DNA from: Bombus terrestris
Taxonomy: Eukaryota > Arthropoda > Insecta > Hymenoptera > Apidae
Length of the DNA stretch: 64,000 bases
Assembly: GCF_910591885.1 (NCBI RefSeq)
Contig: NW_025963553.1
Coordinates: 1,860,001-1,924,000 of the forward strand
Direction of reading: 5' to 3'
Shown: positions 9,362 through 24,063 of the stretch, piece after piece
Layout: each line of letters begins with the position of its first letter
Position numbering within the stretch: position 1 is the stretch's first letter
Notes under the pieces: model-generated
Told to the model about the DNA's origin: nothing
Database searches by the model: none
The model's input: the letters and a program-made list of their open reading frames with translations, nothing else
Translations under genes and position numbers: made by a program

Positions 9362-12300
9362 ATAGTACTATTTCCACATACTACAGGGCAATGTGATGTC
9401 CGAAGTGGCTGACGAAATTAGGTACTAACACGATATATATGCATATTGCAAGGTATATGTATACCTTGCAAATTGTGATCGTTGCTCGCTCGCTCCGCTC
9501 GCTCGTAAAAATTTAGTCCAACCTCACATCCGATCCGACACGTTCGCAAATTCGAAATAAGTCGCCACCATATCGAATAATGAACGCAAGGTGGATTGGT
9601 TTTAGGTTACGCTATAGTTTTCGAGAGAGCGCAGCGAACGAGAGACGCGTAAAGGTGTGTCACAATCCAACGGTTTGGCACATACGGACATTGAAACATT
9701 CGCAGCAGCCCGAGGAGCCGGAAGTCTTTATCCTATTGTCTGCTGACAAATGTTTACAGTTTGTGAATAGTTTCACATAAATAGTACTATTTCCACATAC
9801 TACAGTCCAATGTGATGTCCGAAGTGGCTAACAAAATTAGGTACCAACACGATATATATGCATATTGCAAGGTATATGTATACCTTGCAAATTGTGATCG
9901 TTGCTCGCTCGCTCCGCTCGCTCGTAAAAATTTAGTCCAACCTCACATCCGATCCGACACGTTCGCAAATTCGAAATAAGTCGCCACCATATCGAATAAT
10001 GAACGCAAGATGGATTGGCTTTAGGTTACGCTATAGTTTTCGAGCGAGCGCAGCGAACGAGAGACGCGTAAAGGTGTGTCACAATCCAACGGTTTGGCAC
10101 ATACGGACATTGAAACATTCGCACCAGCCCGAGGAGCCGGAAGTCTTTATCCTATTGCCTACTGACAAATGTTTACAGTTTGTGAATAGTTTCACATAAA
10201 TAGTACTATTTCCACATACTACAGTCCAATGTGATGTCCGAAGTGGCTGACAAAATTAGGTACTAACACGAAATATATGCAAGGCAATATAAGGTATATG
10301 TATACCTTGCAAATTGTGATCGTTGCTCGCTCGCTCCGCTCGCTCGTAAAAATTTAGTCCAACCTCACATCCGATCCGACACGTTCGCAAATTCGAAATA
10401 AGTCGCCTTCATATCGAATGACTAACGCAAGAGGGATTGGTTTTAGGCTAGGCTATAGTTTTCGAGCGAGCGCAGCGAGCGAGAGACGCGTAAAGGTGTA
10501 CCACAATCTAACGGTTTGGGACATACGGACATTGAAGCATTCGCACCAGACCGAGGAGCCGGAAGTCTTTATCCTATTGCCTGCTGACAAATGTTTACAG
10601 TTTGTGAATAGTTTCACATAAATAGTACTATTTCCACATACTACAGTGCAATGTGATGTCCGAAGTGGCTGACAAAATTAGGTACTAACACGATATATAT
10701 GCATATTGCAAGGTATATGTATACCTTGCAAATTGTGATCGTTGGTCGCTCGCTCCGCTCGCTCGTAAAAATTTAGTCCAACCTCACATCCGATCCGACA
10801 CGTTCGCAAATTCGAAATAAGTCGCCACCATATCGAATAATGAACGCAAGATGGATTGGTTTTAGGTTACGCTATAGTTTTCGAGCGAGCGCAGCGAACG
10901 AGAGACGCGTAAAGGTGTGTCACAATCCAACGGTTTGGCACATACTGACATTGAAACATTCGCACCAGCCCGAGGAGCCGGATGTCTTTATCATATTGCC
11001 TGCTGACAAATGTTTACAGTTTGTGAATAGTTTCACATAAATAGTACTATTTCCACATACTACAGGGCAATGTGATGTCCGAAGTGGCTGACGAAATTAG
11101 GTACTAACACGATATATATGCATATTGCAAGGTATATGTATACCTTGCAAATTGTGATCGTTGCTCGCTCGCTCCGCTCGCTCGTAAAAATTTAGTCCAA
11201 CCTCACATCCGATCCGACACGTTCGCAAATTCGAAATAAGTCGCCACCATATCGAATAATGAACGCAAGGTGGATTGGTTTTAGGTTACGCTATAGTTTT
11301 CGAGAGAGCGCAGCGAACGAGAGACGCGTAAAGGTGTGTCACAATCCAACGGTTTGGCACATACGGACATTGAAACATTCGCAGCAGCCCGAGGAGCCGG
11401 AAGTCTTTATCCTATTGTCTGCTGACAAATGTTTACAGTTTGTGAATAGTTTCACATAAATAGTACTATTTCCACATACTACAGTCCAATGTGATGTCCG
11501 AAGTGGCTAACAAAATTAGGTACCAACACGATATATATGCATATTGCAAGGTATATGTATACCTTGCAAATTGTGATCGTTGCTCGCTCGCTCCGCTCGC
11601 TCGTAAAAATTTAGTCCAACCTCACATCCGATCCGACACGTTCGCAAATTCGAAATAAGTCGCCACCATATCGAATAATGAACGCAAGATGGATTGGCTT
11701 TAGGTTACGCTATAGTTTTCGAGCGAGCGCAGCGAACGAGAGACGCGTAAAGGTGTGTCACAATCCAACGGTTTGGCACATACGGACATTGAAACATTCG
11801 CACCAGCCCGAGGAGCCGGAAGTCTTTATCCTATTGCCTACTGACAAATGTTTACAGTTTGTGAATAGTTTCACATAAATAGTACTATTTCCACATACTA
11901 CAGTCCAATGTGATGTCCGAAGTGGCTGACAAAATTAGGTACTAACACGAAATATATGCAAGGCAATATAAGGTATATGTATACCTTGCAAATTGTGATC
12001 GTTGCTCGCTCGCTCCGCTCGCTCGTAAAAATTTAGTCCAACCTCACATCCGATCCGACACGTTCGCAAATTCGAAATAAGTCGCCTTCATATCGAATGA
12101 CTAACGCAAGAGGGATTGGTTTTAGGCTAGGCTATAGTTTTCGAGCGAGCGCAGCGAGCGAGAGACGCGTAAAGGTGTACCACAATCTAACGGTTTGGGA
12201 CATACGGACATTGAAGCATTCGCACCAGACCGAGGAGCCGGAAGTCTTTATCCTATTGCCTGCTGACAAATGTTTACAGTTTGTGAATAGTTTCACATAA
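9362..12300 (+). repeat. 4-mer tandem duplication (1679 bp) with chimeric junction
   Basis: Types are e(SADK), h, a, d/j chimera, e(SADK), h, a, ending at 9780, 10199, 10621, 11040, 11459, 11878 and 12300. Starts at 9580, 9999 and 10418 recur at 11259, 11678 and 12097, each +1679. The rare LLSADK change, the HSQQ change in an e background and GAAGCATTCG are shared by the two copies. The monomer 10622-11040 is d-like up to the CGAG arm and j-like after it, marking the duplication junction. Identity covers roughly 9227-10820 against 10906-12499. Confidence 0.8.
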
Positions 12301-15300
12301 ATAGTACTATTTCCACATACTACAGTGCAATGTGATGTCCGAAGTGGCTGACAAAATTAGGTACTAACACGATATATATGCATATTGCAAGGTATATGTA
12401 TACCTTGCAAATTGTGATCGTTGGTCGCTCGCTCCGCTCGCTCGTAAAAATTTAGTCCAACCTCACATCCGATCCGACACGTTCGCAAATTCGAAATAAG
12501 TCGCCTTCATATCGAATGACTAACGCAAGAGGGATTGGTTTTAGGTTAGGCTATAGTTTTCGAGCGAGCGCAGCGAGCGAGAGACGCGTAAAGGTGTATC
12601 ACAATCTAACGGTTTGGCACATACGGACATTGAATCATTCGCACCAGCCAGAGGAGCCGGAAGTATTTATCCTATTGCCTGCTGACAAATGTTTACAGTT
12701 TGTGAATAGTTTCACATAAATAGTACTATTTCCACATACTACAGTCCAATGTGATGTCCGAAGTGGCTAACCAAATCAGGTACTAACACGATATATATGC
12801 ATATTGCAAGGTATATGTATACCTTGCAAATTGTGATCGTTGCTCGCTCGCTCCGCTCGCTCGTAAAAATTTAGTCCAACCACACATCCGATACGACACA
12901 TTCGCAAATTCGAAATAAGTCGCCACCATATCGAATAATGAACGCAAGATGGATTGGTTTTAGGTTACGCTATAGTTTTCGAGCGAGCGCAGCGAGCGAG
13001 AGACGCGTAAAGGTGTGTCACAATCCAACGGTTTGGCACATACTGACATTGAAACATTCGCAACAGCCCGAGGAGCCGGAAGTCTTTATCATACTGCCTA
13101 CTGACAAATGTTTACAGTTTGTGAATAGTTTCTCATAAATAGTACTATTTCCACATACTACAGTCCAATGTGATGTCCGAAGTGGCTGACAAAATTAGGT
13201 ACTAACACGAAATATATGCAAGGCAATATAAGGTATATGTATACCTTGCAAATTGTGATCGTTGCTCGCTCGCTCCGCTCGCTCGTAAAAATTTAGTCCA
13301 ACCTCACATCCGATCCGACACGTTCGCAAATTCGAAATAAGTCGCCACCATATCGAATAATGAACGCAAGATGGATTGGTTTTAGGTTACGCTATGGTTT
13401 TCGAGCGAGCGCAGCGAACGAGAGACGCGTAAAGGTGTGTCACAATCCAACGGTTTGGCACATACGGACATTGAAACATTCGCACCAGCCCGAGGAGCCG
13501 GAAGTCTTTATCCTATTGCCTGCTGACAAATGTTTACAGTTTGTGAATAGTTTCACATAAATAGTACTATTTCCACATACTACAGTCCAATGTGATGTCC
13601 GAAGTGGCTAACAAAATTAGGTACTAACACGATATATATGCATATTGCAAGGTATATGTATACCTTGCAAATTGTGATCGTTGCTCGCTCGCTCCGCTCG
13701 CTCGTAAAAATTTAGTCCAACCTCACATCCGATCCGACACGTTCGCAAATTCGAAATAAGTCGCCACCATATCGAATAATGAACGCAAGGTGGATTGGTT
13801 TTAGGTTACGCTATAGTTTTCGAGAGAGCGCAGCGAACGAGAGACGCGTAAAGGTGTGTCACAATCCAACGGTTTGGCACACACGGACATTGAAACATTC
13901 GCACCAGCCCGAGGAGCCGGAAGTCTTTTTCCTATTGCCTGCTGACAAATGTTTACAGTTTGTGAATAGTTTCACATAAATAGTACTATTTCCACATACT
14001 ACAGTCCAATGTGATGTCCGAAGTGGCTGACAAAATTAGGTACTAACACGAAATATATGCAAGGCAATATAAGGTATATGTATACCTTGCAAATTGTGAT
14101 CGTTGCTCGCTCGCTCCGCTCGCTCGTAAAAATTTAGTCCAACCTCACATCCGATCCGACACGTTCGCAAATTCGAAATAAGTCGCCACCATATCGAATA
14201 ATGAACGCAAGATGGATTGGTTTAGGTTACGCTATAGTTTTCGAGCGAGCGCAGCGAACGAGAGACGCGTAAAGGTGTGTCACAATCCAACGGTTTGGCA
14301 CATACGGACATTGAAACATTCGCACCAGCCCGAGGAGCCGGAAGTCTTTATCCTATTGCCTGCTGACAAATGTTTACAGTTTGTGAATAGTTTCTCATAA
14401 ATAGTACTATTTCCACATACTACAGTCCAATGTGATGTCCGAAGTGGCTGACAAAATTAGGTACTAACACGAAATATATGCAAGGCAATATAAGGTATAT
14501 GTATACCTTGCAAATTGTGATCGTTGCTCGCTCGCTCCGCTCGCTCGTAAAAATTTAGTCCAACCTCACATACGATACGACACGTTCGCAAATTCGAAAT
14601 AAGTTGCCTTCATATCGAATGACTAACGCAAGATGGATTGGGTTTAGGTTAGGCTACAGCTTTCGAGCGAGCGCAGCGAGCGAGAGACGCGTAAAGGTGT
14701 GTCACAATCCAACGGTTTGGCACATACTGACATTGAAACATTCGCACCAGCCCGAGGAGCCGGATGTCTTTATCATATTGCCTGCTGACAAATGTTTACA
14801 GTTTGTGAATAGTTTCACATAAATAGTACTATTTCCACATACTACAGGGCAATGTGATGTCCGAAGTGGCTGACGAAATTAGGTACTAACACGATATATA
14901 TGCATATTGCACGGTATATGTATACCTTGCAAATTGTGATCGTTGCTCGCTCGCTCCGCTCGCTCGTAAAAATTTAGTCCAACCTCACATCCGATCCGAC
15001 ACGTTCGCAAATTCGAAATAAGTCGCCTTCATATCGAATGACTAACGCAAGAGGGATTGGTTTTAGGCTAGGCTATAGTTTTCGAGCGAGCGCAGCGAGC
15101 GAGAGACGCGTAAAGGTGTATCACAATCTAACGGTTTGGGACATACGGACATTGAAACATTCGCACCAGACCGAGGGGCCGGAAGTCTTTATCCTATTGC
15201 CTGCTGACAAATGTTTACAGTTTGTGAATAGTTTCACATAAATAGTACTATTTCCACATACTACAGTGCAATGTGATGTCCGAAGTGGCTGACAAAATTA

Positions 15301-18180
15301 GGTACTAACACGATATATATGCATATTGCAAGGTATATGTATACCTTGCAAATTGTGATCGTTGGTCGCTCGCTCCGCTCGCTCGTAAAAATTTAGTCCA
15401 ACCTCACATCCGATCCGACACGTTCGCAAATTCGAAATAAGTCGCCTTCATATCGAATGACTAACGCAAGAGGGATTGGTTTCAGGTTAGGCTATAGTTT
15501 TCGAGCGAGCGCAGCGAGCGAGAGACGCGTAAAGGTGTATCACAATCTAACGGTTTGGCACATACGGACATTGAAACATTCGCACCAGCCAGAGGAGCCG
15601 GAAGTATTTATCCTATTGCCTGCTGACAAATGTTTACAGTTTGTGAATAGTTTCACATAAATAGTACTATTTCCACATACTACAGTCCAATGTGATGTCC
15701 GAAGTGGCTAACCAAATCAGGTACTAACACGATATATATGCATATTGCAAGGTATATGTATACCTTGCAAATTGTGATCGTTGCTCGCTCGCTCCGCTCG
15801 CTCGTAAAAATTTAGTCCAACCACACATCCGATCCGACACGTTCGCAAATTCGAAATAAGTCGCCACCATATCGAATAATGAACGCAAGATGGATTGGTT
15901 TTAGGTTACGCTATAGTTTTCGAGCGAGCGCAGCGAGCGAGAGACGCGTAAAGGTGTGTCACAATCCAACGGTTTGGCACATACTGACATTGAAACATTC
16001 GCAACAGCCCGAGGAGCCGGAAGTCTTTATCATACTGCCTACTGACAAATGTTTACAGTTTGTGAATAGTTTCTCATAAATAGTACTATTTCCACATACT
16101 ACAGTCCAATGTGATGTCCGAAGTGGCTGACAAAATTAGGTACTAACACGAAATATATGCAAGGCAATATAAGGTATATGTATACCTTGCAAATTGTGAT
16201 CGTTGCTCGCTCGCTCCGCTCGCTTGTAAAAATTTAGTCCAACCTCACATCCGATCCGACACGTTCGCAAATTCGAAATAAGTCGCCACCATATCGAATA
16301 ATGAACGCAAGATGGATTGGTTTTAGGTTACGCTATGGTTTTCGAGCGAGCGCAGCGAACGAGAGACGCGTAAAGGTGTGTCACAATCCAACGGTTTGGC
16401 ACATACGGACATTGAAACATTCGCACCAGCCCGAGGAGCCGGAAGTCTTTATCCTATTGCCTGCTGACAAATGTTTACAGTTTGTGAATAGTTTCACATA
16501 AATAGTACTATTTCCACATACTACAGTCCAATGTGATGTCCGAAGTGGCTAACAAAATTAGGTACTAACACGATATATATGCATATTGCAAGGTATATGT
16601 ATACCTTGCAAATTGTGATCGTTGCTCGCTCGCTCCGCTCGCTCGTAAAAATTTACTCCAACCTCACATCCGATCCGACACGTTCGCAAGTTCGAAATAA
16701 GTCGCCACCATATCGAATAATGAACGCAAGGTGGATTGGTTTTAGGTTACGCTATAGTTTTCGAGAGAGCGCAGCGAACGAGAGACGCGTAAAGGTGTGT
16801 CACAATCCAACGGTTTGGCACATACGGACATTGAAACATTCGCACCAGCCCGAGGAGCCGGAAGTCTTTATCCTATTGCCTGCTGACAAATGTTTACAGT
16901 TTGTGAATAGTTTCACATAAATAGTACTATTTCCACATACTACAGTCCAATGTGATGTCCGAAGTGGCTAACAAAATTAGGTACCAACACGATATATATG
17001 CATATTGCAAGGTATATGTATACCTTGCAAATTGTGATCGTTGCTCGCTCGCTCCGCTCGCTCGTAAAAATTTAGTCCAACCTCACATCCGATCCGACAC
17101 GTTCGCAAATTCGAAATAAGTCGCCACCATATCGAATAATGAACGTAAGATGGATTGGCTTTAGGTTACGCTATAGTTTTCGAGCGAGCGCAGCGAACGA
17201 GAGACGCGTAAAGGTGTGTCACAATCCAACGGTTTGGCACATACGGACATTGAAACATTCGCACCAGCCCGAGGAGCCGGAAGTCTTTATCCTATTGCCT
17301 GCTGACAAATGTTTACAGTTTGTGAATAGTTTCACATAAATAGTACTATTTCCACATACTACAGTCCAATGTGATGTCCGAAGTGGCTGACAAAATTAGG
17401 TACTAACACGAAATATATGCAAGGCAATATAAGGTATATGTATACCTTGCAAATTGTGATCGTTGCTCGCTCGCTCCGCTCGCTCGTAAAAATTTAGTCC
17501 AACCTCACATCCGATCCGACACGTTCGCAAATTCGAAATAAGTCGCCACCGAATCGAATAATGAACGCAAGGTGGATTGGTTTTAGGTTACGCTATAGTT
17601 TTCGAGAGAGCGCAGCGAACGAGAGACGCGTAAAGGTGTGTCACAATCCAACGGTTTGGCACATACGGACATTGAAACATTCGCACCAGCCCGAGGAGCC
17701 GGAAGTCTTTATCCTATTGCCTGCTGACAAATGTTTACAGTTTGTGAATAGTTTCACATAAATAGTACTATTTCCACATACTACAGTCCAATGTGATGTC
17801 CGAAGTGGCTAACAAAATTAGGTACCAACACGATATATATGCATATTGCAAGGTATATGTATACCTTGCAAATTGTGATCGTTGCTCGCTCGCTCCGCTC
17901 GCTCGTAAAAATTTAGTCCAACCTCACATCCGATCCGACACGTTCGCAAATTCGAAATAAGTCGCCACCATATCGAATAATGAACGCAAGGTGGATTGGT
18001 TTTAGGTTACGCTATAGTTTTCGAGCGAGCGCAGCGAACGAAAGACGCGTAAAGGTGTGTCACAATCCAACCGTTTGGAACACACGGACATTGAAACATT
18101 CGCACCAGCCCGAGGAGCCGGAAGTCTTTATCCTATTGCCTGCTGACAAATGTTTACAGTTTGTGAATAGTTTCACATAA
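11879..18180 (+). repeat. Segmental duplication copy 2 (15 monomers)
   Basis: Counterpart of 118-6419. Private differences include an extra ATACG change near 12892, TTTCAGG at 15483 and loss of the TCAAAT variant at 14196. Three leading monomers (b', c, d, ending 12719, 13138 and 13560) are followed by the second 11-mer. Confidence 0.85.
13561..18180 (+). repeat. 11-mer HOR (4620 bp), copy 2
   Basis: Monomers end at 13979, 14400, 14822, 15241, 15660, 16079, 16501, 16920, 17339, 17761 and 18180, in the order e* i j a b c d e f e g. It lies directly against copy 3, every open-frame start shifting by exactly 4620. It shares C at 14912 and GA at 17551 with copy 1, but TATGG at 16337 with copy 3. 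Confidence 0.88.
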
Positions 18181-21100
18181 ATAGTACTATTTCCACATAC
18201 TACAGTCCAATGTGATGTCCGAAGTGGCTGACAAAATTAGGTACTAACACGAAATATATGCATATTGCAAGGTATATGTATACCTTGCAAATTGTGATCG
18301 TTGCTCGCTCGCTCCGCTCGCTCGTAAAAATTTAGTCCAACCTCACATCCGATCCGACACGTTCGCAAATTCGAAATAAGTCGCCACCATATCGAATAAT
18401 GAACGCAAGGTGGATTGGTTTTAGGTTACGCTATAGTTTTCGAGAGAGCGCAGCGAACGAGAGACGCGTAAAGGTGTGTCACAATCCAACGGTTTGGCAC
18501 ACACGGACATTGAAACATTCGCACCAGCCCGAGGAGCCGGAAGTCTTTTTCCTATTGCCTGCTGACAAATGTTTACAGTTTGTGAATAGTTTCACATAAA
18601 TAGTACTATTTCCACATACTACAGTCCAATGTGATGTCCGAAGTGGCTGACAAAATTAGGTACTAACACGAAATATATGCAAGGCAATATAAGGTATATG
18701 TATACCTTGCAAATTGTGATCGTTGCTCGCTCGCTCCGCTCGCTCGTAAAAATTTAGTCCAACCTCACATCCGATCCGACACGTTCGCAAATTCGAAATA
18801 AGTCGCCACCATATCAAATAATGAACGCAAGATGGATTGGTTTAGGTTACGCTATAGTTTTCGAGCGAGCGCAGCGAACGAGAGACGCGTAAAGGTGTGT
18901 CACAATCCAACGGTTTGGCACATACGGACATTGAAACATTCGCACCAGCCCGAGGAGCCGGAAGTCTTTATCCTATTGCCTGCTGACAAATGTTTACAGT
19001 TTGTGAATAGTTTCTCATAAATAGTACTATTTCCACATACTACAGTCCAATGTGATGTCCGAAGTGGCTGACAAAATTAGGTACTAACACGAAATATATG
19101 CAAGGCAATATAAGGTATATGTATACCTTGCAAATTGTGATCGTTGCTCGCTCGCTCCGCTCGCTCGTAAAAATTTAGTCCAACCTCACATACGATACGA
19201 CACGTTCGCAAATTCGAAATAAGTTGCCTTCATATCGAATGACTAACGCAAGATGGATTGGGTTTAGGTTAGGCTACAGCTTTCGAGCGAGCGCAGCGAG
19301 CGAGAGACGCGTAAAGGTGTGTCACAATCCAACGGTTTGGCACATACTGACATTGAAACATTCGCACCAGCCCGAGGAGCCGGATGTCTTTATCATATTG
19401 CCTGCTGACAAATGTTTACAGTTTGTGAATAGTTTCACATAAATAGTACTATTTCCACATACTACAGGGCAATGTGATGTCCGAAGTGGCTGACGAAATT
19501 AGGTACTAACACGATATATATGCATATTGCAAGGTATATGTATACCTTGCAAATTGTGATCGTTGCTCGCTCGCTCCGCTCGCTCGTAAAAATTTAGTCC
19601 AACCTCACATCCGATCCGACACGTTCGCAAATTCGAAATAAGTCGCCTTCATATCGAATGACTAACGCAAGAGGGATTGGTTTTAGGCTAGGCTATAGTT
19701 TTCGAGCGAGCGCAGCGAGCGAGAGACGCGTAAAGGTGTATCACAATCTAACGGTTTGGGACATACGGACATTGAAACATTCGCACCAGACCGAGGGGCC
19801 GGAAGTCTTTATCCTATTGCCTGCTGACAAATGTTTACAGTTTGTGAATAGTTTCACATAAATAGTACTATTTCCACATACTACAGTGCAATGTGATGTC
19901 CGAAGTGGCTGACAAAATTAGGTACTAACACGATATATATGCATATTGCAAGGTATACATATACCTTGCAAATTGTGATCGTTGGTCGCTCGCTCCGCTC
20001 GCTCGTAAAAATTTAGTCCAACCTCACATCCGATCCGACACGTTCGCAAATTCGAAATAAGTCGCCTTCATATCGAATGACTAACGCAAGAGGGATTGGT
20101 TTTAGGTTAGGCTATAGTTTTCGAGCGAGCGCAGCGAGCGAGAGACGCGTAAAGGTGTATCACAATCTAACGGTTTGGCACATACGGACATTGAAACATT
20201 CGCACCAGCCAGAGGAGCCGGAAGTATTTATCCTATTGCCTGCTGACAAATGTTTACAGTTTGTGAATAGTTTCACATAAATAGTACTATTTCCACATAC
20301 TACAGTCCAATGTGATGTCCGAAGTGGCTAACCAAATCAGGTACTAACACGATATATATGCATATTGCAAGGTATATGTATACCTTGCAAATTGTGATCG
20401 TTGCTCGCTCGCTCCGCTCGCTCGTAAAAATTTAGTCCAACCACACATCCGATCCGACACGTTCGCAAATTCGAAATAAGTCGCCACCATATCGAATAAT
20501 GAACGCAAGATGGATTGGTTTTAGGTTACGCTATAGTTTTCGAGCGAGCGCAGCGAGCGAGAGACGCGTAAAGGTGTGTCACAATCCAACGGTTTGGCAC
20601 ATACTGACATTGAAACATTCGCAACAGCCCGAGGAGCCGGAAGTCTTTATCATACTGCCTACTGACAAATGTTTACAGTTTGTGAATAGTTTCTCATAAA
20701 TAGTACTATTTCCACATACTACAGTCCAATGTGATGTCCGAAGTGGCTGACAAAATTAGGTACTAACACGAAATATATGCAAGGCAATATAAGGTATATG
20801 TATACCTTGCAAATTGTGATCGTTGCTCGCTCGCTCCGCTCGCTTGTAAAAATTTAGTCCAACCTCAGATCCGATCCGACACGTTCGCAAATTCGAAATA
20901 AGTCGCCACCATATCGAATAATGAACGCAAGATGGATTGGTTTTAGGTTACGCTATGGTTTTCGAGCGAGCGCAGCGAACGAGAGACGCGTAAAGGTGTG
21001 TCACAATCCAACGGTTTGGCACATACGGACATTGAAACATTCGCACCAGCCCGAGGAGCCGGAAGTCTTTATCCTATTGCCTGCTGACAAATGTTTACAG

Positions 21101-22800
21101 TTTGTGAATAGTTTCACATAAATAGTACTATTTCCACATACTACAGTCCAATGTGATGTCCGAAGTGGCTAACAAAATTAGGTACTAACACGATATATAT
21201 GCATATTGCAAGGTATATGTATACCTTGCAAATTGTGATCGTTGCTCGCTCGCTCCGCTCGCTCGTAAAAATTTACTCCAACCTCACATCCGATCCGACA
21301 CGTTCGCAAGTTCGAAATAAGTCGCCACCATATCGAATAATGAACGCAAGGTGGATTGGTTTTAGGTTACGCTATAGTTTTCGAGAGAGCGCTGCGAACG
21401 AGAGACGCGTAAAGGTGTGTCACAATCCAACGGTTTGGCACATACGGACATTGAAACATTCGCACCAGCCCGAGGAGCCGGAAGTCTTTATCCTATTGCC
21501 TGCTGACAAATGTTTACAGTTTGTGAATAGTTTCACATAAATAGTACTATTTCCACATACTACAGTCCAATGTGATGTCCGAAGTGGCTAACAAAATTAG
21601 GTACCAACACGATATATATGCATATTGCAAGGTATATGTATACCTTGCAAATTGTGATCGTTGCTCGCTCGCTCCGCTCGCTCGTAAAAATTTAGTCCAA
21701 CCTCACATCCGATCCGACACGTTCGCAAATTCGAAATAAGTCGCCACCATATCGAATAATGAACGTAAGATGGATTGGCTTTAGGTTACGCTATAGTTTT
21801 CGAGCGAGCGCAGCGAACGAGAGACGCGTAAAGGTGTGTCACAATCCAACGGTTTGGCACATACGGACATTGAAACATTCGCACCAGCCCGAGGAGCCGG
21901 AAGTCTTTATCCTATTGCCTGCTGACAAATGTTTACAGTTTGTGAATAGTTTCACATAAATAGTACTATTTCCACATACTACAGTCCAATGTGATGTCCG
22001 AAGTGGCTGACAAAATTAGGTACTAACACGAAATATATGCAAGGCAATATAAGGTATATGTATACCTTGCAAATTGTGATCGTTGCTCGCTCGCTCCGCT
22101 CGCTCGTAAAAATTTAGTCCAACCTCACATCCGATCCGACACGTTCGCAAATTCGAAATAAGTCGCCACCATATCGAATAATGAACGCAAGGTGGATTGG
22201 TTTTAGGTTACGCTATAGTTTTCGAGAGAGCGCAGCGAACGAGAGACGCGTAAAGGTGTGTCACAATCCAACGGTTTGGCACATACGGACATTGAAACAT
22301 TCGCACCAGCCCGAGGAGCCGGAAGTCTTTATCCTATTGCCTGCTGACAAATGTTTACAGTTTGTGAATAGTTTCACATAAATAGTACTATTTCCACATA
22401 CTACAGTCCAATGTGATGTCCGAAGTGGCTAACAAAATTAGGTACCAACACGATATATATGCATATTGCAAGGTATATGTATACCTTGCAAATTGTGATC
22501 GTTGCTCGCTCGCTCCGCTCGCTCGTAAAAATTTAGTCCAACCTCACATCCGATCCGACACGTTCGCAAATTCGAAATAAGTCGCCACCATATCGAATAA
22601 TGAACGCAAGGTGGATTGGTTTTAGGTTACGCTATAGTTTTCGAGCGAGCGCAGCGAACGAAAGACGCGTAAAGGTGTGTCACAATCCAACCGTTTGGAA
22701 CACACGGACATTGAAACATTCGCACCAGCCCGAGGAGCCGGAAGTCTTTATCCTATTGCCTGCTGACAAATGTTTACAGTTTGTGAATAGTTTCACATAA
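18181..22800 (+). repeat. 11-mer HOR (4620 bp), copy 3
   Basis: Monomers end at 18599, 19020, 19442, 19861, 20280, 20699, 21121, 21540, 21959, 22381 and 22800, in the same order as copy 2. It shares A at 18816 and the CA hairpin centre at 19958 with copy 1. Private changes include CTCAGATCC near 20868 and GCTGCGAACG near 21392. Confidence 0.88.
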
Positions 22801-24063
22801 ATAGTACTATTTCCACATACTACAGTCCAATGTGATGTCCGAAGTGGCTGACAAAATTAGGTACTAACACGAAATATATGCAAGGCAATATAAGGTATAT
22901 GTATACCTTGCAAATTGTGATCGTTGCTCGCTCGCTCCGCTCGCTCGTAAAAATTTAGTCCAACCTCACATCCGATCCGACATGTTCGCAAATTCGAAAT
23001 AAGTCGCCACCATATCGAATAATGAACGCAAGGTGGATTGGTTTTAGGTTACGCTATAGTTTTCGAGAGAGCGCAGCGAACGAGAGACGCGTAAAGGTGT
23101 GTCACAATCCAACGGTTTGGCACATACGGACATTGAAACATTCGCACCAGCCCGAGGAGCCGGAAGTCTTTATCCTATTGCCTGCTGACAAATGTTTACA
23201 GTTTGTGAATAGTTTCACATAAATAGTACTATTTCCACATACTACAGTCCAATGTGATGTCCGAAGTGGCTAACAAAATTAGGTACCAACACGATATATA
23301 TGCATATTGCAAGGTATATGTATACCTTGCAAATTGTGATCGTTGCTCGCTCGCTCCGCTCGCTCGTAAAAATTTAGTCCAACCACACATCCGATCCGAC
23401 ACGTTCGCAAATTCGAAATAAGTCGCCACCATATCGAATAATGAACGCAAGATGGATTGGTTTTAGGTTACGCTATAGTTTTCGAGCGAGCGCAGCGAGC
23501 GAGAGACGCGTAAAGGTGTGTCACAATCCAACGGTTTGGCACATACTGACATTGAAACATTCGCAACAGCCCGAGGAGCCGGAAGTCTTTATCATACTGC
23601 CTACTGACAAATGTTTACAGTTTGTGAATAGTTTCTCATAAATAGTACTATTTCCACATACTACAGTCCAATGTGATGTCCGAAGTGGCTGACAAAATTA
23701 GGTACTAACACGAAATATATGCAAGGCAATATAAGGTATATGTATACCTTGCAAATTGTGATCGTTGCTCGCTCGCTCCGCTCGCTCGTAAAAATTTAGT
23801 CCAACCACACATCCGATCCGACACGTTCGCAAATTCGAAATAAGTCGCCACCATATCGAATAATGAACGCAAGGTGGATTGGCTTTAGGTTACGCTATAA
23901 TTTTCGAGCGAGCGCAGCGAACAAGAGACGCGTAAAGGTGTGTCACAATCCAACGGTTTGGCACATACGGACATTGAAACATTCGCACCAGCCCGAGGAG
24001 CCGGAAGTCTTTATCCTATTGCCTACTGACAAATGTTTACAGTTTGTGAATAGTTTCACATAA
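22801..24063 (+). repeat. Three-monomer spacer block (e c h)
   Basis: Monomers end at 23222, 23641 and 24063. The same series recurs at 27424-28686 (shift 4623), so it is an accessory segment inserted between truncated 11-mers. The h copy has two private changes, TATAATTTT and GAACAAGAG. Confidence 0.75.

Noticed and set aside
23229..23450. Reverse-strand ORF of 73 codons, also at 27852-28073, 32054-32275 and 40452-40673.
   Set aside because: It appears only in linkers of one e-to-c/h arrangement, spans the hairpin and GCTC arm, and depends on a few variant bases. It is a chance open frame.
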